Made by a program: the position numbers and the translations under genes. Shown here in pieces: positions 49,986 to 59,778 of a stretch of DNA of 64,000 nt. Under the pieces are notes generated by a model that did no database searches, was not told the origin of the DNA, and worked only from the letters and a program-made list of their open reading frames with translations. The stretch covers positions 143,607 to 207,606 of the forward strand of contig NZ_VRKO01000013.1 in assembly GCF_012271765.1 (NCBI RefSeq). The letters run 5' to 3'. Every line of letters starts with the position of its first letter. The first letter of the stretch is position 1. This DNA is from Erwinia rhapontici. GTDB lineage: Bacteria > Pseudomonadota > Gammaproteobacteria > Enterobacterales > Enterobacteriaceae.

Positions 49986-51308
49986 ATGACACATCGTTTA
50001 ACTTCGAAAGATATCCTGGCGCTGGGCTTTATGACATTTGCCCTGTTCGTCGGTGCGGGAAACATCATTTTCCCCCCTATGGTGGGGATTCAGTCTGGCG
50101 AACATGTCTGGATGGCCGCTATCGGTTTTCTGATCACGGCTGTGGGTCTGCCGGTGATTACGGTGATTGCGCTGGCGCGCGTGGGTGGTGGCATTGATGC
50201 CCTCAGCTCACCGATTGGCAAGGCGGCTGGCATCGTGCTGGCCACCGTCTGCTATCTGGCCGTTGGCCCGCTGTTTGCCACACCGCGTACGGCGACCGTG
50301 TCGTTTGAAGTGGGGATTGCCCCACTGACCGGTGATGGTGCGTTGCCGCTGATGATCTACAGCGTCGTCTACTTCGCCCTGGTGATTGGCATTTCCCTCT
50401 ATCCTGGCAAACTGCTGGATACCGTGGGGCACGTACTGGCACCACTGAAAATTTTCGCACTGGCTGTTCTGGGCCTGGCCGCGCTGCTGTGGCCTGCGGG
50501 CGGTCTTGCACCGGCAACGGCTGATTATCAGCGTGCGGCGTTCTCGAGCGGCTTTGTGAACGGTTATCTGACCATGGATACCCTCGGCGCGCTGGTGTTC
50601 GGTATTGTTATCGTCAATGCAGCACGCTCACGCGGCATCACAGAAGCGAAGTTACTCACGCGTTACACCGTGATAGCCGGCTTGATTGCGGGTGTGGGTC
50701 TGACGTTGGTATACCTGGCACTGTTTAAACTGGGTTCCGACAGTGCATCCATTGTTGACCAGAACGCTAACGGTGCGGCCATTCTGCATGCCTACGTACA
50801 GCATACCTTTGGCGGTATGGGCAGCTTCTTCCTGGCGGCGCTGATTTTTGTTGCCTGCATGGTGACCGCTGTCGGCCTGACCTGTGCCTGCGCGGAGTTC
50901 TTTGAGCACTACTTGCCTCTTAGCTATCGTCAGCTGGTGTTTATTCTTGGTCTGTTCTCGATGGTGGTGTCTAACCTGGGTCTGAGTCATTTGATTCAAA
51001 TTTCAATTCCAGTGTTAACTGCGATTTACCCACCTTGCATCGTACTGGTACTGTTGAGCTTCACTTTAAAATGGTGGAAAAAAAGCTCAAGGATTATTGC
51101 GCCAACGATGCTGGTTAGCCTGGTTTTCGGCATTGTTGATGCAATCAAAAGTACGAACTTAAAGGCACTTCTGCCAGCAGTAACCCAGAATCTGCCACTG
51201 GCAGACCAAGGTTTGGCATGGTTGCCACCTTCACTGGTGATGCTGGTATTGGTAGCCGTGTACGATCGCGTTACAGGCCGCCAGTCGGTTACTGCGCATC
51301 AGCAATAG
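49986..51308 (+). CDS. brnQ: Branched-chain amino acid transporter BrnQ
   Basis: 440-residue LIVCS-family sodium/cation symporter with twelve hydrophobic segments, nearly collinear with E. coli BrnQ (439): M-T-H-R-L-T start, [49 protein letters not shown] and [16 protein letters not shown]. It imports leucine, isoleucine and valine. The ATG at 49986 is the family start. It follows phoBR as in E. coli, with two inserted genes between. Confidence 0.95.
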   Translation: MTHRLTSKDILALGFMTFALFVGAGNIIFPPMVGIQSGEHVWMAAIGFLITAVGLPVITVIALARVGGGIDALSSPIGKAAGIVLATVCYLAVGPLFATPRTATVSFEVGIAPLTGDGALPLMIYSVVYFALVIGISLYPGKLLDTVGHVLAPLKIFALAVLGLAALLWPAGGLAPATADYQRAAFSSGFVNGYLTMDTLGALVFGIVIVNAARSRGITEAKLLTRYTVIAGLIAGVGLTLVYLALFKLGSDSASIVDQNANGAAILHAYVQHTFGGMGSFFLAALIFVACMVTAVGLTCACAEFFEHYLPLSYRQLVFILGLFSMVVSNLGLSHLIQISIPVLTAIYPPCIVLVLLSFTLKWWKKSSRIIAPTMLVSLVFGIVDAIKSTNLKALLPAVTQNLPLADQGLAWLPPSLVMLVLVAVYDRVTGRQSVTAHQQ

Positions 51309-51322
51309 CGTTGTAAAAACTC

Positions 51323-51348
51323 CCCCTTACCTCCTTGCCGGTAAGGGG
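51323..51348 (+). terminator. Hairpin between brnQ and proY
   Basis: CCCCTTACC / GGTAAGGGG with an eight-base loop, no T run; probably partial termination or mRNA stabilisation inside the pair. Confidence 0.5.
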
Positions 51349-51363
51349 CCGACAGGTATAAAT

Positions 51364-52716
51364 ATGACAAGTACAACACTCAAAAAGGGACTGAGTACCC
51401 GCCATATCCGGTTTATGGCTCTGGGTTCTGCCATTGGCACCGGACTGTTTTATGGTTCGGCTGACGCCATCAGAATGGCTGGTCCTGGCGTTTTGATTGC
51501 CTATATGGTGGGTGGGCTCGCGGCCTATATTATTATGCGCGCCCTGGGTGAAATGTCTGTTAACAACCCACAGGCCAGCTCTTTCTCCCGCTACGCACGT
51601 GATTACCTCGGCCCGCTCGCAGGGTATATCACCGGCTGGACCTACTGTTTTGAAATCCTGATTGTTGCCATTGCCGATGTCACCGCTTTCGGCATTTATA
51701 TGGGCGTGTGGTTCCCGGACGTTCAGCACTGGATTTGGGTATTGAGCGTGGTGCTGATTATCGGCGCGCTTAACCTCGCGACGGTAAAGGTGTTTGGTGA
51801 GGTCGAATTCTGGCTGTCACTGTTTAAAGTGGCCACCATTATCGTGATGATCGTGGCCGGTTTTGGCATTATTTTCTGGGGCATTGGCAACGGTGGCCAG
51901 GCAACGGGGATCAGTAATCTGTGGACCCACGGCGGTTTTGTCCCCAATGGCTGGATAGGCGTGGTGCTGTCATTGCAAGTAGTGATGTTTGCCTTCGGTG
52001 GTATTGAAATTATCGGCATCACAGCCGGTGAAGCGAAAGATCCGCAGGTGTCGATTCCTCTGGCGATTAATACGGTACCGCTGCGTATTCTGGTGTTCTA
52101 TGTCGGTACGCTGTTTGTGATTATGTCCATTTACCCCTGGAACCAGGTGGGGACGAACGGTAGTCCGTTTGTACTGACTTTCCAGAATTTGGGCATAGCC
52201 GCCGCCGCAACAATTCTTAATTTTGTGGTGATTACCGCCTCGCTGTCGGCGATTAACAGCGATGTGTTTGGCGTGGGGCGTATGCTCCACGGTATGGCAG
52301 AGCAGGGACATGCGCCGAAAGTGTTTGCTTCCGTATCACGCAGAGGCGTGCCGTGGGTCACGGTGCTGGCGATGATGATGGCGATGCTGGTGGCGGTATA
52401 CCTCAACTACCTGATGCCAGAGAAAGTGTTCCTGGTGATCGCCTCATTGGCCACGTTTGCTACCGTCTGGGTGTGGATTATGATCCTCTTCTCGCAGATC
52501 GGCTTCCGTCGTACGTTGACGCCTGAGCAACAGAAAGCGCTGAAGTTTTCGCTGCCGGGTGGCACGGCCACTGCCGTAGTGGGGATTCTGTTTCTGATGT
52601 TTGTGATTGGGCTGATTGGTTATTTCCCGGATACCCGTATTTCACTTTACGTCGGGATGGGGTGGATCCTGTTGCTGCTGGTGAGCTGGCAATGGGTGAA
52701 ACGTAAGAATCGTTAG
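51364..52716 (+). CDS. proY: Proline-specific permease ProY
   Basis: 450-residue APC-family amino-acid permease with twelve membrane segments and the usual helix-1 motif [16 protein letters not shown], plus the [16 protein letters not shown] loop. It is close in length and position to E. coli ProY (brnQ-proY), a cryptic proline transporter. It lies 55 bases after brnQ. malZ, its next neighbour in E. coli, is absent. Confidence 0.92.
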   Translation: MTSTTLKKGLSTRHIRFMALGSAIGTGLFYGSADAIRMAGPGVLIAYMVGGLAAYIIMRALGEMSVNNPQASSFSRYARDYLGPLAGYITGWTYCFEILIVAIADVTAFGIYMGVWFPDVQHWIWVLSVVLIIGALNLATVKVFGEVEFWLSLFKVATIIVMIVAGFGIIFWGIGNGGQATGISNLWTHGGFVPNGWIGVVLSLQVVMFAFGGIEIIGITAGEAKDPQVSIPLAINTVPLRILVFYVGTLFVIMSIYPWNQVGTNGSPFVLTFQNLGIAAAATILNFVVITASLSAINSDVFGVGRMLHGMAEQGHAPKVFASVSRRGVPWVTVLAMMMAMLVAVYLNYLMPEKVFLVIASLATFATVWVWIMILFSQIGFRRTLTPEQQKALKFSLPGGTATAVVGILFLMFVIGLIGYFPDTRISLYVGMGWILLLLVSWQWVKRKNR

Positions 52717-52739
52717 ACAGCATGTGAGCGACGTTTGTT

Positions 52740-52767
52740 AATGCTGGCCAGTAAGATGGCCAGCATT
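52740..52767. terminator. Bidirectional terminator
   Basis: AATGCTGGCCA / TGGCCAGCATT around six bases, between the convergent proY and MFS genes. Confidence 0.82.
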
Positions 52768-52782
52768 ATCTTCTGTCTCTTT

Positions 52783-54180
52783 TTAAGCTGGTGTTGATCG
52801 TCTTGCGCTAAAGATCGCCAACAGCGGAGCAACAGCCAGTACGCTAAACATCACCCATGCTGCATTGCTGGCTCCTTCTATTCCACCGGGTATATTCAGC
52901 CCTCCCAGATTCGCCAACATCCCGGCCAGTGCGGCGCCCAGCGCAGTGGCAAACAGTTGTACCGTGGAGATTGAGGTCGCTGCGGCATCCTGATCCTCTT
53001 CCGGTGTGACATCCAGCACCCGTGCCAGCAGATGGGGCCAGCCCAGCCCGATACCAAAGCCAACCAGCAGTAATCCCAGCGAAATGATGACCACCAGCGT
53101 TCGCCCATAGTCGCTTTGTACCGGCAGGGAGAATGACAGTATCGCCATTCCGGCCAGAACCAGTATGGGTCCGGTAATGATCGCCAGCGAAACACGCCTG
53201 GCGCGCCAGCCGGAGCTCCAGATTTCGGCCAGCGTCCAGCCCGCCGCCATCAGTGCCGCCAGATAGCCGGACATCAGCGGAGTCTGCCCGTGCAGATTTT
53301 GTAGAAAGTAGGGCACAAAGGTTTCACTGGTCATGCCGACAACCAGCAGGCCGATAGTCAGATAAAGTGGTAGCAGAGGGGAACTCAGGCGCAGTGCGTT
53401 ACGTGGCAGCAGGCAGGCATCACTGCGCAACTCCTGGCGGATTAATAGTGCCATCATCAGGACTGCCAGCCCGACACCGATCAGATTGTCAGTGAGTGCT
53501 GAGCTGGTGCTGCCAATGCTGATTGCCAGCACCGCAGCGGTAAGCAGCATCAGCTGTACCCACGGCAGGCGAGTGGCGGGCCTGCGCTCCTCGCTATCAT
53601 CGGGTAAAGCCCGCCAGACGACCCATGCGTAGATGAATGTCACCGGTAGCAGAAAACCAAAAGCCAGCCTCCATGCATCGATATCGGCAAAAATTCCGCC
53701 AATAGCCGGACCGACCAGGGTCGCCACTCCCCACATACCCGAAATGAGCGCGAAGGCACGTGTCCAGAGCGAACGTTCAAATACTGAATAAATCATGCTG
53801 TAGCCAAGTGCAAACAGGTACCCTCCACCTAGCCCCTGAACGGTGCGTCCCAGCAACATCATCAGCATACTCGGTGCCAGGGCACACAGCAGAGAACCCG
53901 CGATAAACAACAGAATAGCAATAGCATAGGTGCCGCGAGACCCGGTCCGGCTCAACGTCCGACTGGTGAGCGCCGAGCCAAGTATGGAGGCCACCACAAA
54001 CAGCGTAGTATTCCATGCGTAAAGATGTAGCCCGCCAATCTCTTTGACGACCGAAGGTAGCACGGTGGTCGCGATGTAAATATTAATGGCATGCAGTGCC
54101 ACTCCTCCCGACAGCGCAATCGAGCGTGCGGCATTCTTTCCGGAGAGAAGATCTCCCCAGTTTCCTTCATGTGATGACAT
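52783..54180 (-). CDS. MFS transporter (drug exporter-like)
   Basis: 465-residue major-facilitator protein with about fourteen hydrophobic segments. Visible features are A-T-T-V-L-P-S in helix 1 (a DHA2-type motif), the TLSRTGSRGTYAIAI loop after helix 2, and motif-C-like GLGGGYLFALGY. These point to the 14-helix proton-coupled exporters. The substrate is unknown. It is divergent from the Fe-S-type regulator at 54295 with about 115 bases between, so that regulator probably controls it. Confidence 0.8.
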   Translation of the reverse strand: MSSHEGNWGDLLSGKNAARSIALSGGVALHAINIYIATTVLPSVVKEIGGLHLYAWNTTLFVVASILGSALTSRTLSRTGSRGTYAIAILLFIAGSLLCALAPSMLMMLLGRTVQGLGGGYLFALGYSMIYSVFERSLWTRAFALISGMWGVATLVGPAIGGIFADIDAWRLAFGFLLPVTFIYAWVVWRALPDDSEERRPATRLPWVQLMLLTAAVLAISIGSTSSALTDNLIGVGLAVLMMALLIRQELRSDACLLPRNALRLSSPLLPLYLTIGLLVVGMTSETFVPYFLQNLHGQTPLMSGYLAALMAAGWTLAEIWSSGWRARRVSLAIITGPILVLAGMAILSFSLPVQSDYGRTLVVIISLGLLLVGFGIGLGWPHLLARVLDVTPEEDQDAAATSISTVQLFATALGAALAGMLANLGGLNIPGGIEGASNAAWVMFSVLAVAPLLAIFSARRSTPA

Positions 54181-54294
54181 AATGGCTCCTTTAAACCCTG
54201 CAGTGAGTCACCCTGGGGTTGTCGGCCGCACAGCCCTGAGGTAAAATAATAAAACAAGTAAATGCTTTGAATATTAAGGGGGGGAAAGAAAAAC

Positions 54295-54954
54295 TTGTCA
54301 ATAAATCACTTGCCTGCCACGTCTGAAGAGCACTTATCGTCATCACAGCGTCTGTTGTACATGCTGAAAACTCGTGGGCCTCAGCAGGCTTCCGGGGCGG
54401 GAAAGGCGCTGGGAATGACAGCAGAAGCCGCGCGCCAACAGTTCACCAAACTGGCAACAGAGGGACTGGTGACCGCTGTTTCCCGGTCACAAGGTGTTGG
54501 GCGGCCTTCGCAGTTTTGGCAGCTTACCGCAGAAGGGGAAAAGCAATTTCCTGATACACACCCTGAACTGACCGTACAACTGCTGGAAGTGGTTCGCGAT
54601 TCGTTTGGTGAACAGGCCATTGAGATATTGATTGCGAAACGTGAGCAGAAATCCCGGGAGCTTTACTGGCAGGAGCTTGGTCATCTGAAAGGTTTAACCG
54701 CACGGGTTGCACGACTGGCAGAGATACGCTCCGCTGAAGGCTATATGGCGGAATACGAAACAATGGATGATGGCAGCTTGCTGCTGATTGAAAACCACTG
54801 TCCCATCTGCGCTGCCGCGGCGACCTGTCAGGGCTTTTGTCGTGCAGAACAGGCCATTTTCACTGAGGTGCTGGAGGCCGAGGTGGTCCGCGTGGAACAT
54901 ATTCTCAGCCAGTCACGGCGCTGTGCTTATCGTGTGAAACCGTATCAGGACTAA
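54295..54954 (+). CDS. SufR-like HTH regulator with cysteine cluster
   Basis: 219-residue regulator of the COG2345/SufR type. An N-terminal winged helix (R-L-L-Y-M-L-K-T-R-G-P ... GMTAEAARQQFTKLATEGLV, G-R-P-S-Q-F-W) is followed by a helical linker and a C-terminal cysteine-rich site with Cys 169, 172, 178, 182 and 210 (NHCPICAAAATCQGFC and RRCAYRV). SufR ligates a [4Fe-4S] cluster through similar cysteines, so this may sense iron, oxygen or redox stress. Start is TTG, preceded by a run of Gs at some distance. It likely regulates the divergent MFS gene. Confidence 0.8.
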   Translation: MSINHLPATSEEHLSSSQRLLYMLKTRGPQQASGAGKALGMTAEAARQQFTKLATEGLVTAVSRSQGVGRPSQFWQLTAEGEKQFPDTHPELTVQLLEVVRDSFGEQAIEILIAKREQKSRELYWQELGHLKGLTARVARLAEIRSAEGYMAEYETMDDGSLLLIENHCPICAAAATCQGFCRAEQAIFTEVLEAEVVRVEHILSQSRRCAYRVKPYQD

Positions 54955-54978
54955 TAATTCCCTGGCTTTTCCAGTCAA

Positions 54979-55013
54979 CCGGAATAAATAAAAAGTTAAC
55001 GTATTTATTCCGG
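54979..55013. terminator. Hairpin between convergent genes
   Basis: Perfect 12-bp stem CCGGAATAAATA / TATTTATTCCGG with an 11-base loop, between the SufR-like and phytase-like genes. Confidence 0.65.
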
Positions 55014-55090
55014 TGTCAGGAGTCAGGCTGGTGTAATCGGGAACGCTGAACGCAACGATATACGTTCACCCTGATGATTGTCGCTATCTC

Positions 55091-56371
55091 TTACTGTTCG
55101 TAGCTGACCGGTGCCAGCACCTCGTGATCGATATTTTTCCTGATACGGTTTAGCGTTGATTCATAAGGGCAAAGCGTACCGACCTTGGTGATTTTACAGC
55201 CGTCGAATCCCAGCTCGCTGATCAGCGGTGGCTGAGTGGCGTTGAGCGGTGTCAGATAACGAATTTGATCGAGTGTCTGCGCCTGGAAATAGAGACGGAT
55301 ATAACGTTTTCCGGTCTGCGTCTCGCGCCAGCGTTCAAACACCAGACTGCCCGCCGGAGGAATGTTGCCTCGCGGATAACTGGCCTGCTGCCAGCTAAAG
55401 TTCAGCATGGTACGCAGCCAGGAAATGTTGGTGTCGTGCGCGACATACAGCAGCCATCGCACGTCGGGCGGCCCCCCTTTTACCGGTTGGGTTGCCAGCG
55501 CTTTGGCGATTTGATCCATTAATATCGATCCGCCACGCTGCGCGATATAAGGCACATCGTTGATATAATCGTATTTTGTGGTTAGCAGCGGCATCAGTTT
55601 TGCCACGTCAGCGGCGGAGTGAACGTGGCCAAAAGCCACGTTGGCAGAAGGTTGATTTTCGCTCCATGCCAGGCGGAAAGTCTCTGCCATATTCGCCAGC
55701 GTTGCGAGTCCCTCGACCTCAAAACGCCCGTCCTTGCTACGCTTGATACTCCATGGGTGATCGAAGATAGGGCAGGGATGGTCCGCCTGACAGACGGTTG
55801 CTTTCAAACGGGCGATCTCCGGGGCTGCACGCTGCTCTGCCTGCTGAACGCTCCCGCCCATTGCCTTTTCAATTCCCGCCCGGGCCTGTGCTTCGTCCAG
55901 TGGTGCCAGCCCCATCTTATCGCTCTGGAACAAGGGATCGCTGTCACCGCTGACGCTGTGCACCGTCACATCACACCCCGGGAATGCGCCATCAGTTAAT
56001 GCTTTCGCCGTCGCTTTTGTGCGCTGTAGCGGGCTTGCCCAGACATACAGTGTCTTGCCGTCAGGGCATCCCGACGTCAGCAACCCGGCCTGACGCCAGC
56101 CGTTTGCCTCATACCCGCCTTTCAATACCGCAGCGGCATAACCGTGCCCGGTCAGTTCGCCATCGGCGGTCAGCCACTGTGGCCAGGAGCGATCTGTCCC
56201 TGCCTCCATTGCTTTGGTGTTATCCGGCGTGGGCGGGCGGACCCCATGGCGACTGATCTCCACGACTTTTTCCAGGTGAAATGTTTCTGCCTGCACTATC
56301 TGGCTACTGAATACCGGCACCATGGCCAGGGCAAACACCAGGCGTGGCAATACCGTCTGTATCGTTAACAT
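55091..56371 (-). CDS. Histidine acid phosphatase (phytase-like), copy 1
   Basis: 426-residue periplasmic enzyme with signal peptide ending VQA. Catalytic motif RHGVRPPT with Arg 41-His 42, and the distal proton-donor pair in YVAHDTN; several cysteines (C-P-D-G-K, F-P-G-C, C-Q-A-D-H-P-C-P, D-G-C, L-C-P-Y) should form disulfides. It belongs to the AppA/PhyK/Agp branch and resembles phytases by its RHGxRxPT motif, whereas E. coli Agp has RHNLRAP. It frees phosphate from phytate or sugar phosphates. It is paralogous to the gene at 57547. Its promoter carries a Pho-box-like site and a palindromic operator. Confidence 0.87.
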   Translation of the reverse strand: MLTIQTVLPRLVFALAMVPVFSSQIVQAETFHLEKVVEISRHGVRPPTPDNTKAMEAGTDRSWPQWLTADGELTGHGYAAAVLKGGYEANGWRQAGLLTSGCPDGKTLYVWASPLQRTKATAKALTDGAFPGCDVTVHSVSGDSDPLFQSDKMGLAPLDEAQARAGIEKAMGGSVQQAEQRAAPEIARLKATVCQADHPCPIFDHPWSIKRSKDGRFEVEGLATLANMAETFRLAWSENQPSANVAFGHVHSAADVAKLMPLLTTKYDYINDVPYIAQRGGSILMDQIAKALATQPVKGGPPDVRWLLYVAHDTNISWLRTMLNFSWQQASYPRGNIPPAGSLVFERWRETQTGKRYIRLYFQAQTLDQIRYLTPLNATQPPLISELGFDGCKITKVGTLCPYESTLNRIRKNIDHEVLAPVSYEQ

Positions 56372-56383
56372 AATGATCCTCTA

Positions 56384-56397
56384 TGCACACGTGTGCA
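56384..56397. promoter_or_regulatory. Perfect palindrome before phytase copy 1
   Basis: TGCACACGTGTGCA, a 14-bp perfect palindrome with central CG, agreeing with the LacI-family pattern TGNAANCGNTTNCA except at two symmetric positions. It lies just upstream of the ribosome site, near the expected transcription start, and is a likely operator for the LacI-type gene next door. Confidence 0.55.
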
Positions 56398-56419
56398 ATT
56401 ACAAGTGTAAAAAAGGCGT

Positions 56420-56448
56420 GTTACAACGTTGTGACAGAATAATGACCA
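56420..56448 (-). promoter_or_regulatory. Pho-box-like site of phytase copy 1
   Basis: On the minus strand TGGTCAT-TATT-CTGTCAC-AACG-TTGTAAC: three half-sites at 11-bp steps, the middle one perfect. TACACT follows ten bases later as -10. This is the arrangement of PhoB-activated promoters. Confidence 0.6.
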
Positions 56449-56499
56449 GAATGAAAAAATGATTCCGTGATCGTTATAACATAAAACAAATTGTCCAAA

Positions 56500-57483
56500 T
56501 CAGGCGGAGTGACGGCGGATAAGTGTGACAGGAACAGATTTTTGCTGCGAAGGCTGGGTGAAGTTTTTCAGCCTTTCCAGTAGAGAATGAACGGCAAGTT
56601 GCGCCAGTTTGTCGGTATCTTGCTGGATCGTCGTCAGTTGATACGCAGCGAATGCGGCCTGTGGGATGTCATCAAATCCTGCGACTTTAATCGCAGAGAA
56701 AGCAGGATGCTGGTGCAAATAATCCAGGGTGCCCATCGCCAGCATATCGGTGGCACAAAAGATCGCCTGTAAATTGGGATAATCAGCAAGCAGTTTAGCT
56801 GCGGCGTCCCAACCCGCCTGATAACCGCCTCGTGGGCAGAAAAGGGCAATGGCCTGCGGCGCCTGTTCACGAAAGGCCTGCCAGCGTTGGTCAGTGCTGA
56901 AGTTTTCCGCCTCTTCCCCGATAAAGGCCAGCCGTTGCAGGCCCTGTTCCCTGAACAGGGCGGCTACCAGCTTTGCACCCTGCGCATTATCACTGCAAAT
57001 GCGATCGGCACCGGGCAGGTCGGCGTGACGATTGATTAACATCACGGGGATCTTTTTTGCCAGATACTCTTCGGCCAGCGACAGTGGAGGCGCGCCGGAG
57101 GTGATGATTACTCCCGTCACATGGTAGCTGAGCAGCTGGCGAAGTGAGGGTTCTAACTGTTGGGGATCGTCGGCATTCATCAGCAGAGGAATAAACCCCT
57201 GTAACGCCAGATGATGTACCAGCGGGGCCAGCAGTTTACTGCGAAAAGGATTATCGAAACCGGCGGTGATGATCCCGACAAAATTACTGTTACCGGTGAT
57301 CATGGTGCGCGCAATGATATTCACCTGGTAGCCCAGCTCACTGGCGGCGGCCATCACCTTCTGGCGCGTCGGTTCAGAAACGGAAGCGCCAGGGGTGAAG
57401 GTACGCGAGACGGCAGAACGTGATACACCGGCAAGGCGAGCAACATCGGCCGCAGTAACCCAACTTTTGTTTTCAGACGCCAT
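56500..57483 (-). CDS. LacI family transcriptional regulator
   Basis: 327-residue repressor: N-terminal helix-turn-helix VTAADVARLAGVSRSAVSRTF, hinge helix near residues 50-60, then a periplasmic-binding-protein-like sensor domain (VGIITAGFDNPF, GVIITSGAPP, A-I-F-C-A-T-D-M-L-A-M-G, VAGFDDIPQ). It lies between two phytase-like genes on the same strand, 63 bases after copy 2, and probably regulates one or both. The ATG at 57483 has GAGGGA six bases before; a GTG two codons earlier would not. The inducer is not predictable. Confidence 0.87.
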   Translation of the reverse strand: MASENKSWVTAADVARLAGVSRSAVSRTFTPGASVSEPTRQKVMAAASELGYQVNIIARTMITGNSNFVGIITAGFDNPFRSKLLAPLVHHLALQGFIPLLMNADDPQQLEPSLRQLLSYHVTGVIITSGAPPLSLAEEYLAKKIPVMLINRHADLPGADRICSDNAQGAKLVAALFREQGLQRLAFIGEEAENFSTDQRWQAFREQAPQAIALFCPRGGYQAGWDAAAKLLADYPNLQAIFCATDMLAMGTLDYLHQHPAFSAIKVAGFDDIPQAAFAAYQLTTIQQDTDKLAQLAVHSLLERLKNFTQPSQQKSVPVTLIRRHSA

Positions 57484-57546
57484 CGGCACTCCCTCTGTAT
57501 GTGCCGCTGAGTATTACCGCAATACTGCGGAAAGTCATGGCGTTTC

Positions 57547-58836
57547 TCAGTGTGATGCGGGTTGATTCTGATAGCTTACCGGGCGAATCAGTGACCGGTC
57601 TATATTCTGGTTAAGGTGTTGCAGTACGCTGTCGTAAGGGCACAGAGTACCTGCTTCGGTTTTCTCACAGCCGGCAAATTTTAACTCGGTGATCAGTAGC
57701 GGGTGGTGGCGGTCGATGGGTGTCAGTTGACGAATCTGATCAAGACTCTGCCCCTGGAACAGAATGCGGATAAAACGTTTCCCGCTTTGTGTCTCTTTCC
57801 AGCGTTCAAATACCAGGCTTCCTGCTGGCTGGACAGTGCCACGAGGATAGTCACCCTGTTGCCAGCTGAAATCCAGCAACGTACGCAGATAGGCGATATT
57901 GACGTCATGAGCGACGTACAGCAGCCAGCGAGCCTCCGGCGGTGCATCCTGTTGCGGCGTCACGCCCTGTTGCAATGCTTTGGCAATCTGCTCCATCAAT
58001 AAGGAACCGCCACGCCGGGCGACGTAGGGTTGATCGTTGGTGGCATCGTATTTCGGTGTCAGTAATGCCATGAGCTTGCCGATCTGTGCGGCACTGTCGG
58101 CGTGACCAAACGCCACCTGACTCAGCGGTTTATTATCGCTCCACTCCAGACGAAGGGTTTCTGCCATAGCCGCCAGGGTATCCAGACCGGTGATCATAAT
58201 ACGGCCATCGGAGGCGAATTTTATTTCCCACATTTTATCAAAGATTGGGCAGGGCTTATCTGGCTGGCAGACGGCCTTTTTCAGCAGGGAGATCTCTGGT
58301 TGCAGCCGTTTTTGTGCATCGGCTGGCGTGCCGCCCAGGGCGGTCAGTGCCCCCTGACGCTGTTGCTCCTGGTCGAGGGTGGCATATCCCGGACCCTGGT
58401 TTTGAAACAGCGGATCGTTTTTTTCCGGGGAGTGATGAATAGTGATGCCACAGCCGGGGAAGGCCCCGTCAGTCAGGGCTTCAGCAGTGGCACGGGTACG
58501 CTGTAACGGACTGGCCCAGACAAAAATATCTTTCTCTGTCGGGCAGCCTGCGCCAAGCAGGCCAAGCTGACGATACTGGTTTCCCTCATATTGGCCTTTA
58601 AGCCATGCCGCGCTGTAGCCGTGACCCGTGAGCTGACCGTCGGCGGTTAACCAGCTTATCCAGGGGCGATCACTGCCGGTCTCCATCTCTTTACGGTTAT
58701 CCGCCGTTGGCGGGCGAACGCCGTGGCGGCTGATTTCCACCACTTTTTCCAGCACATAGTGAGGCGCGGCCTGGGCCATCAGGCTCAGTGAACTGAACAG
58801 GGTGGCGAGGGAAAAACGCAGAGCACTCTTTTTCAT
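57547..58836 (-). CDS. Histidine acid phosphatase (phytase-like), copy 2
   Basis: 429-residue periplasmic enzyme with signal peptide (MKKSALRFSLATLFSSLSLMAQA). Catalytic RHGVRPPT (Arg 37-His 38) and distal VAHDVN; cysteine pattern as in copy 1. The two copies share long identical stretches (LEKVVEISRHGVRPPT, VFERW.ETQ.GKR), but the residue after His-Asp is Val here and Thr in copy 1, a position that tunes substrate in this family. The ATG at 58836 has AAGGAT upstream; the frame runs on to 58878. Confidence 0.87.
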   Translation of the reverse strand: MKKSALRFSLATLFSSLSLMAQAAPHYVLEKVVEISRHGVRPPTADNRKEMETGSDRPWISWLTADGQLTGHGYSAAWLKGQYEGNQYRQLGLLGAGCPTEKDIFVWASPLQRTRATAEALTDGAFPGCGITIHHSPEKNDPLFQNQGPGYATLDQEQQRQGALTALGGTPADAQKRLQPEISLLKKAVCQPDKPCPIFDKMWEIKFASDGRIMITGLDTLAAMAETLRLEWSDNKPLSQVAFGHADSAAQIGKLMALLTPKYDATNDQPYVARRGGSLLMEQIAKALQQGVTPQQDAPPEARWLLYVAHDVNIAYLRTLLDFSWQQGDYPRGTVQPAGSLVFERWKETQSGKRFIRILFQGQSLDQIRQLTPIDRHHPLLITELKFAGCEKTEAGTLCPYDSVLQHLNQNIDRSLIRPVSYQNQPASH

Positions 58837-58885
58837 CGGGATCATCCTTGTGATGGGGGACAGTTCAGTGGGCATCATGACAAAA

Positions 58886-58908
58886 TTTCGTCTAAAGGTG
58901 TGACGAAA
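58886..58908. repeat. Inverted repeat upstream of phytase copy 2
   Basis: TTTCGTC / GACGAAA with a nine-base spacer, 50 bases before the start codon. It could be an operator; unlike the palindrome of copy 1. Confidence 0.4.
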
Positions 58909-58932
58909 GATGGGGGGCGGGAAATTGAGGTG

Positions 58933-58959
58933 AAAAAAAAGCCCGCCGAAGCGAGCTTT
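58933..58959 (-). terminator. Terminator of the peroxiredoxin gene
   Basis: On the minus strand AAAGCTCGC-TTCG-GCGGGCTTT followed by TTTTT. Confidence 0.88.
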
Positions 58960-58979
58960 CCTGGAAAACGCACAAGCAA

Positions 58980-59582
58980 TTACAGCTTAGAGGCGTTCTC
59001 AGTCAGGTACTTAGCAACACCTTCTGGAGATGCGCCCATACCTTCTTTTCCTTTTTCCCACTGAGCCGGGCACACTTCGCCGTGCTCTTCGTGGAATTGC
59101 AGCGCGTCAACCATGCGCAGCATTTCGTCAACGTTACGGCCCAGTGGCAGATCGTTAACCACCTGGTGGCGAACCACACCGGCTTTGTCGATCAGGAAAG
59201 AACCACGCAGAGCCACGCCTGCATCCGGGTGCTCGATGCCGTAGGCTTTCTGAATTTCACGTTTGATATCAGCAACCATTGCGTACTGAACTTCGCCGAT
59301 GCCGCCTTTATCAACCGGAGTTTTACGCCATGCGTTGTGCACGAACTCTGAATCGAAGGAAACACCAACCACTTCCACGCCGCGTTTCTGGAATTCTGCA
59401 TAGCGCTTGTCGAAAGCGATCAGCTCAGAAGGGCATACGAAGGTGAAGTCCATTGGCCAAAAGAACACAACGGTGGCTTTACCAGCGGTGTGTTTTTTAA
59501 AGTTGAAGTTTTCTACGATCTCACCGTTGCCCAGTACGGCTGCGGCGGTAAAATCAGGGGCTGGACGAGTTACCAGGACCAT
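58980..59582 (-). CDS. 2-Cys peroxiredoxin
   Basis: 200-residue typical 2-Cys peroxiredoxin (AhpC/Prx1 class). Peroxidatic Cys 50 in FTFVCPSE, resolving Cys 171 in GEVCPAQW, Arg in the active site (VALRGSFLID), and an intact C-terminal arm. It reduces hydrogen peroxide, organic peroxides or peroxynitrite; closest in type to TsaA proteins rather than E. coli AhpC. The ATG at 59582 has CAGGAG six bases upstream. It is monocistronic with a strong terminator. Confidence 0.93.
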   Translation of the reverse strand: MVLVTRPAPDFTAAAVLGNGEIVENFNFKKHTAGKATVVFFWPMDFTFVCPSELIAFDKRYAEFQKRGVEVVGVSFDSEFVHNAWRKTPVDKGGIGEVQYAMVADIKREIQKAYGIEHPDAGVALRGSFLIDKAGVVRHQVVNDLPLGRNVDEMLRMVDALQFHEEHGEVCPAQWEKGKEGMGASPEGVAKYLTENASKL

Positions 59583-59778
59583 GTTCACTCCTGTAAAAGT
59601 AAGTTGAAATAAGGTGACAATACGCGGGCAGTATACGGGGCGTGCCCCATCAGGGACCAGCGTGCTGTACCGATTATTAAGATAGGCTATACCTATCAAA
59701 ATCGTAGTAATTATCAAGCAGTTTCATACAATAACCTTTTTTAAAAAAAGGGCAAGGTGTAAAACTGGGCAAGATGTT

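Noticed and set aside
58878-58912. Possible Pho box upstream of phytase copy 2
   Set aside because: CGTCAC and TTGTCAT are 22 bp apart but the middle repeat is not conserved; much weaker than the site at copy 1.
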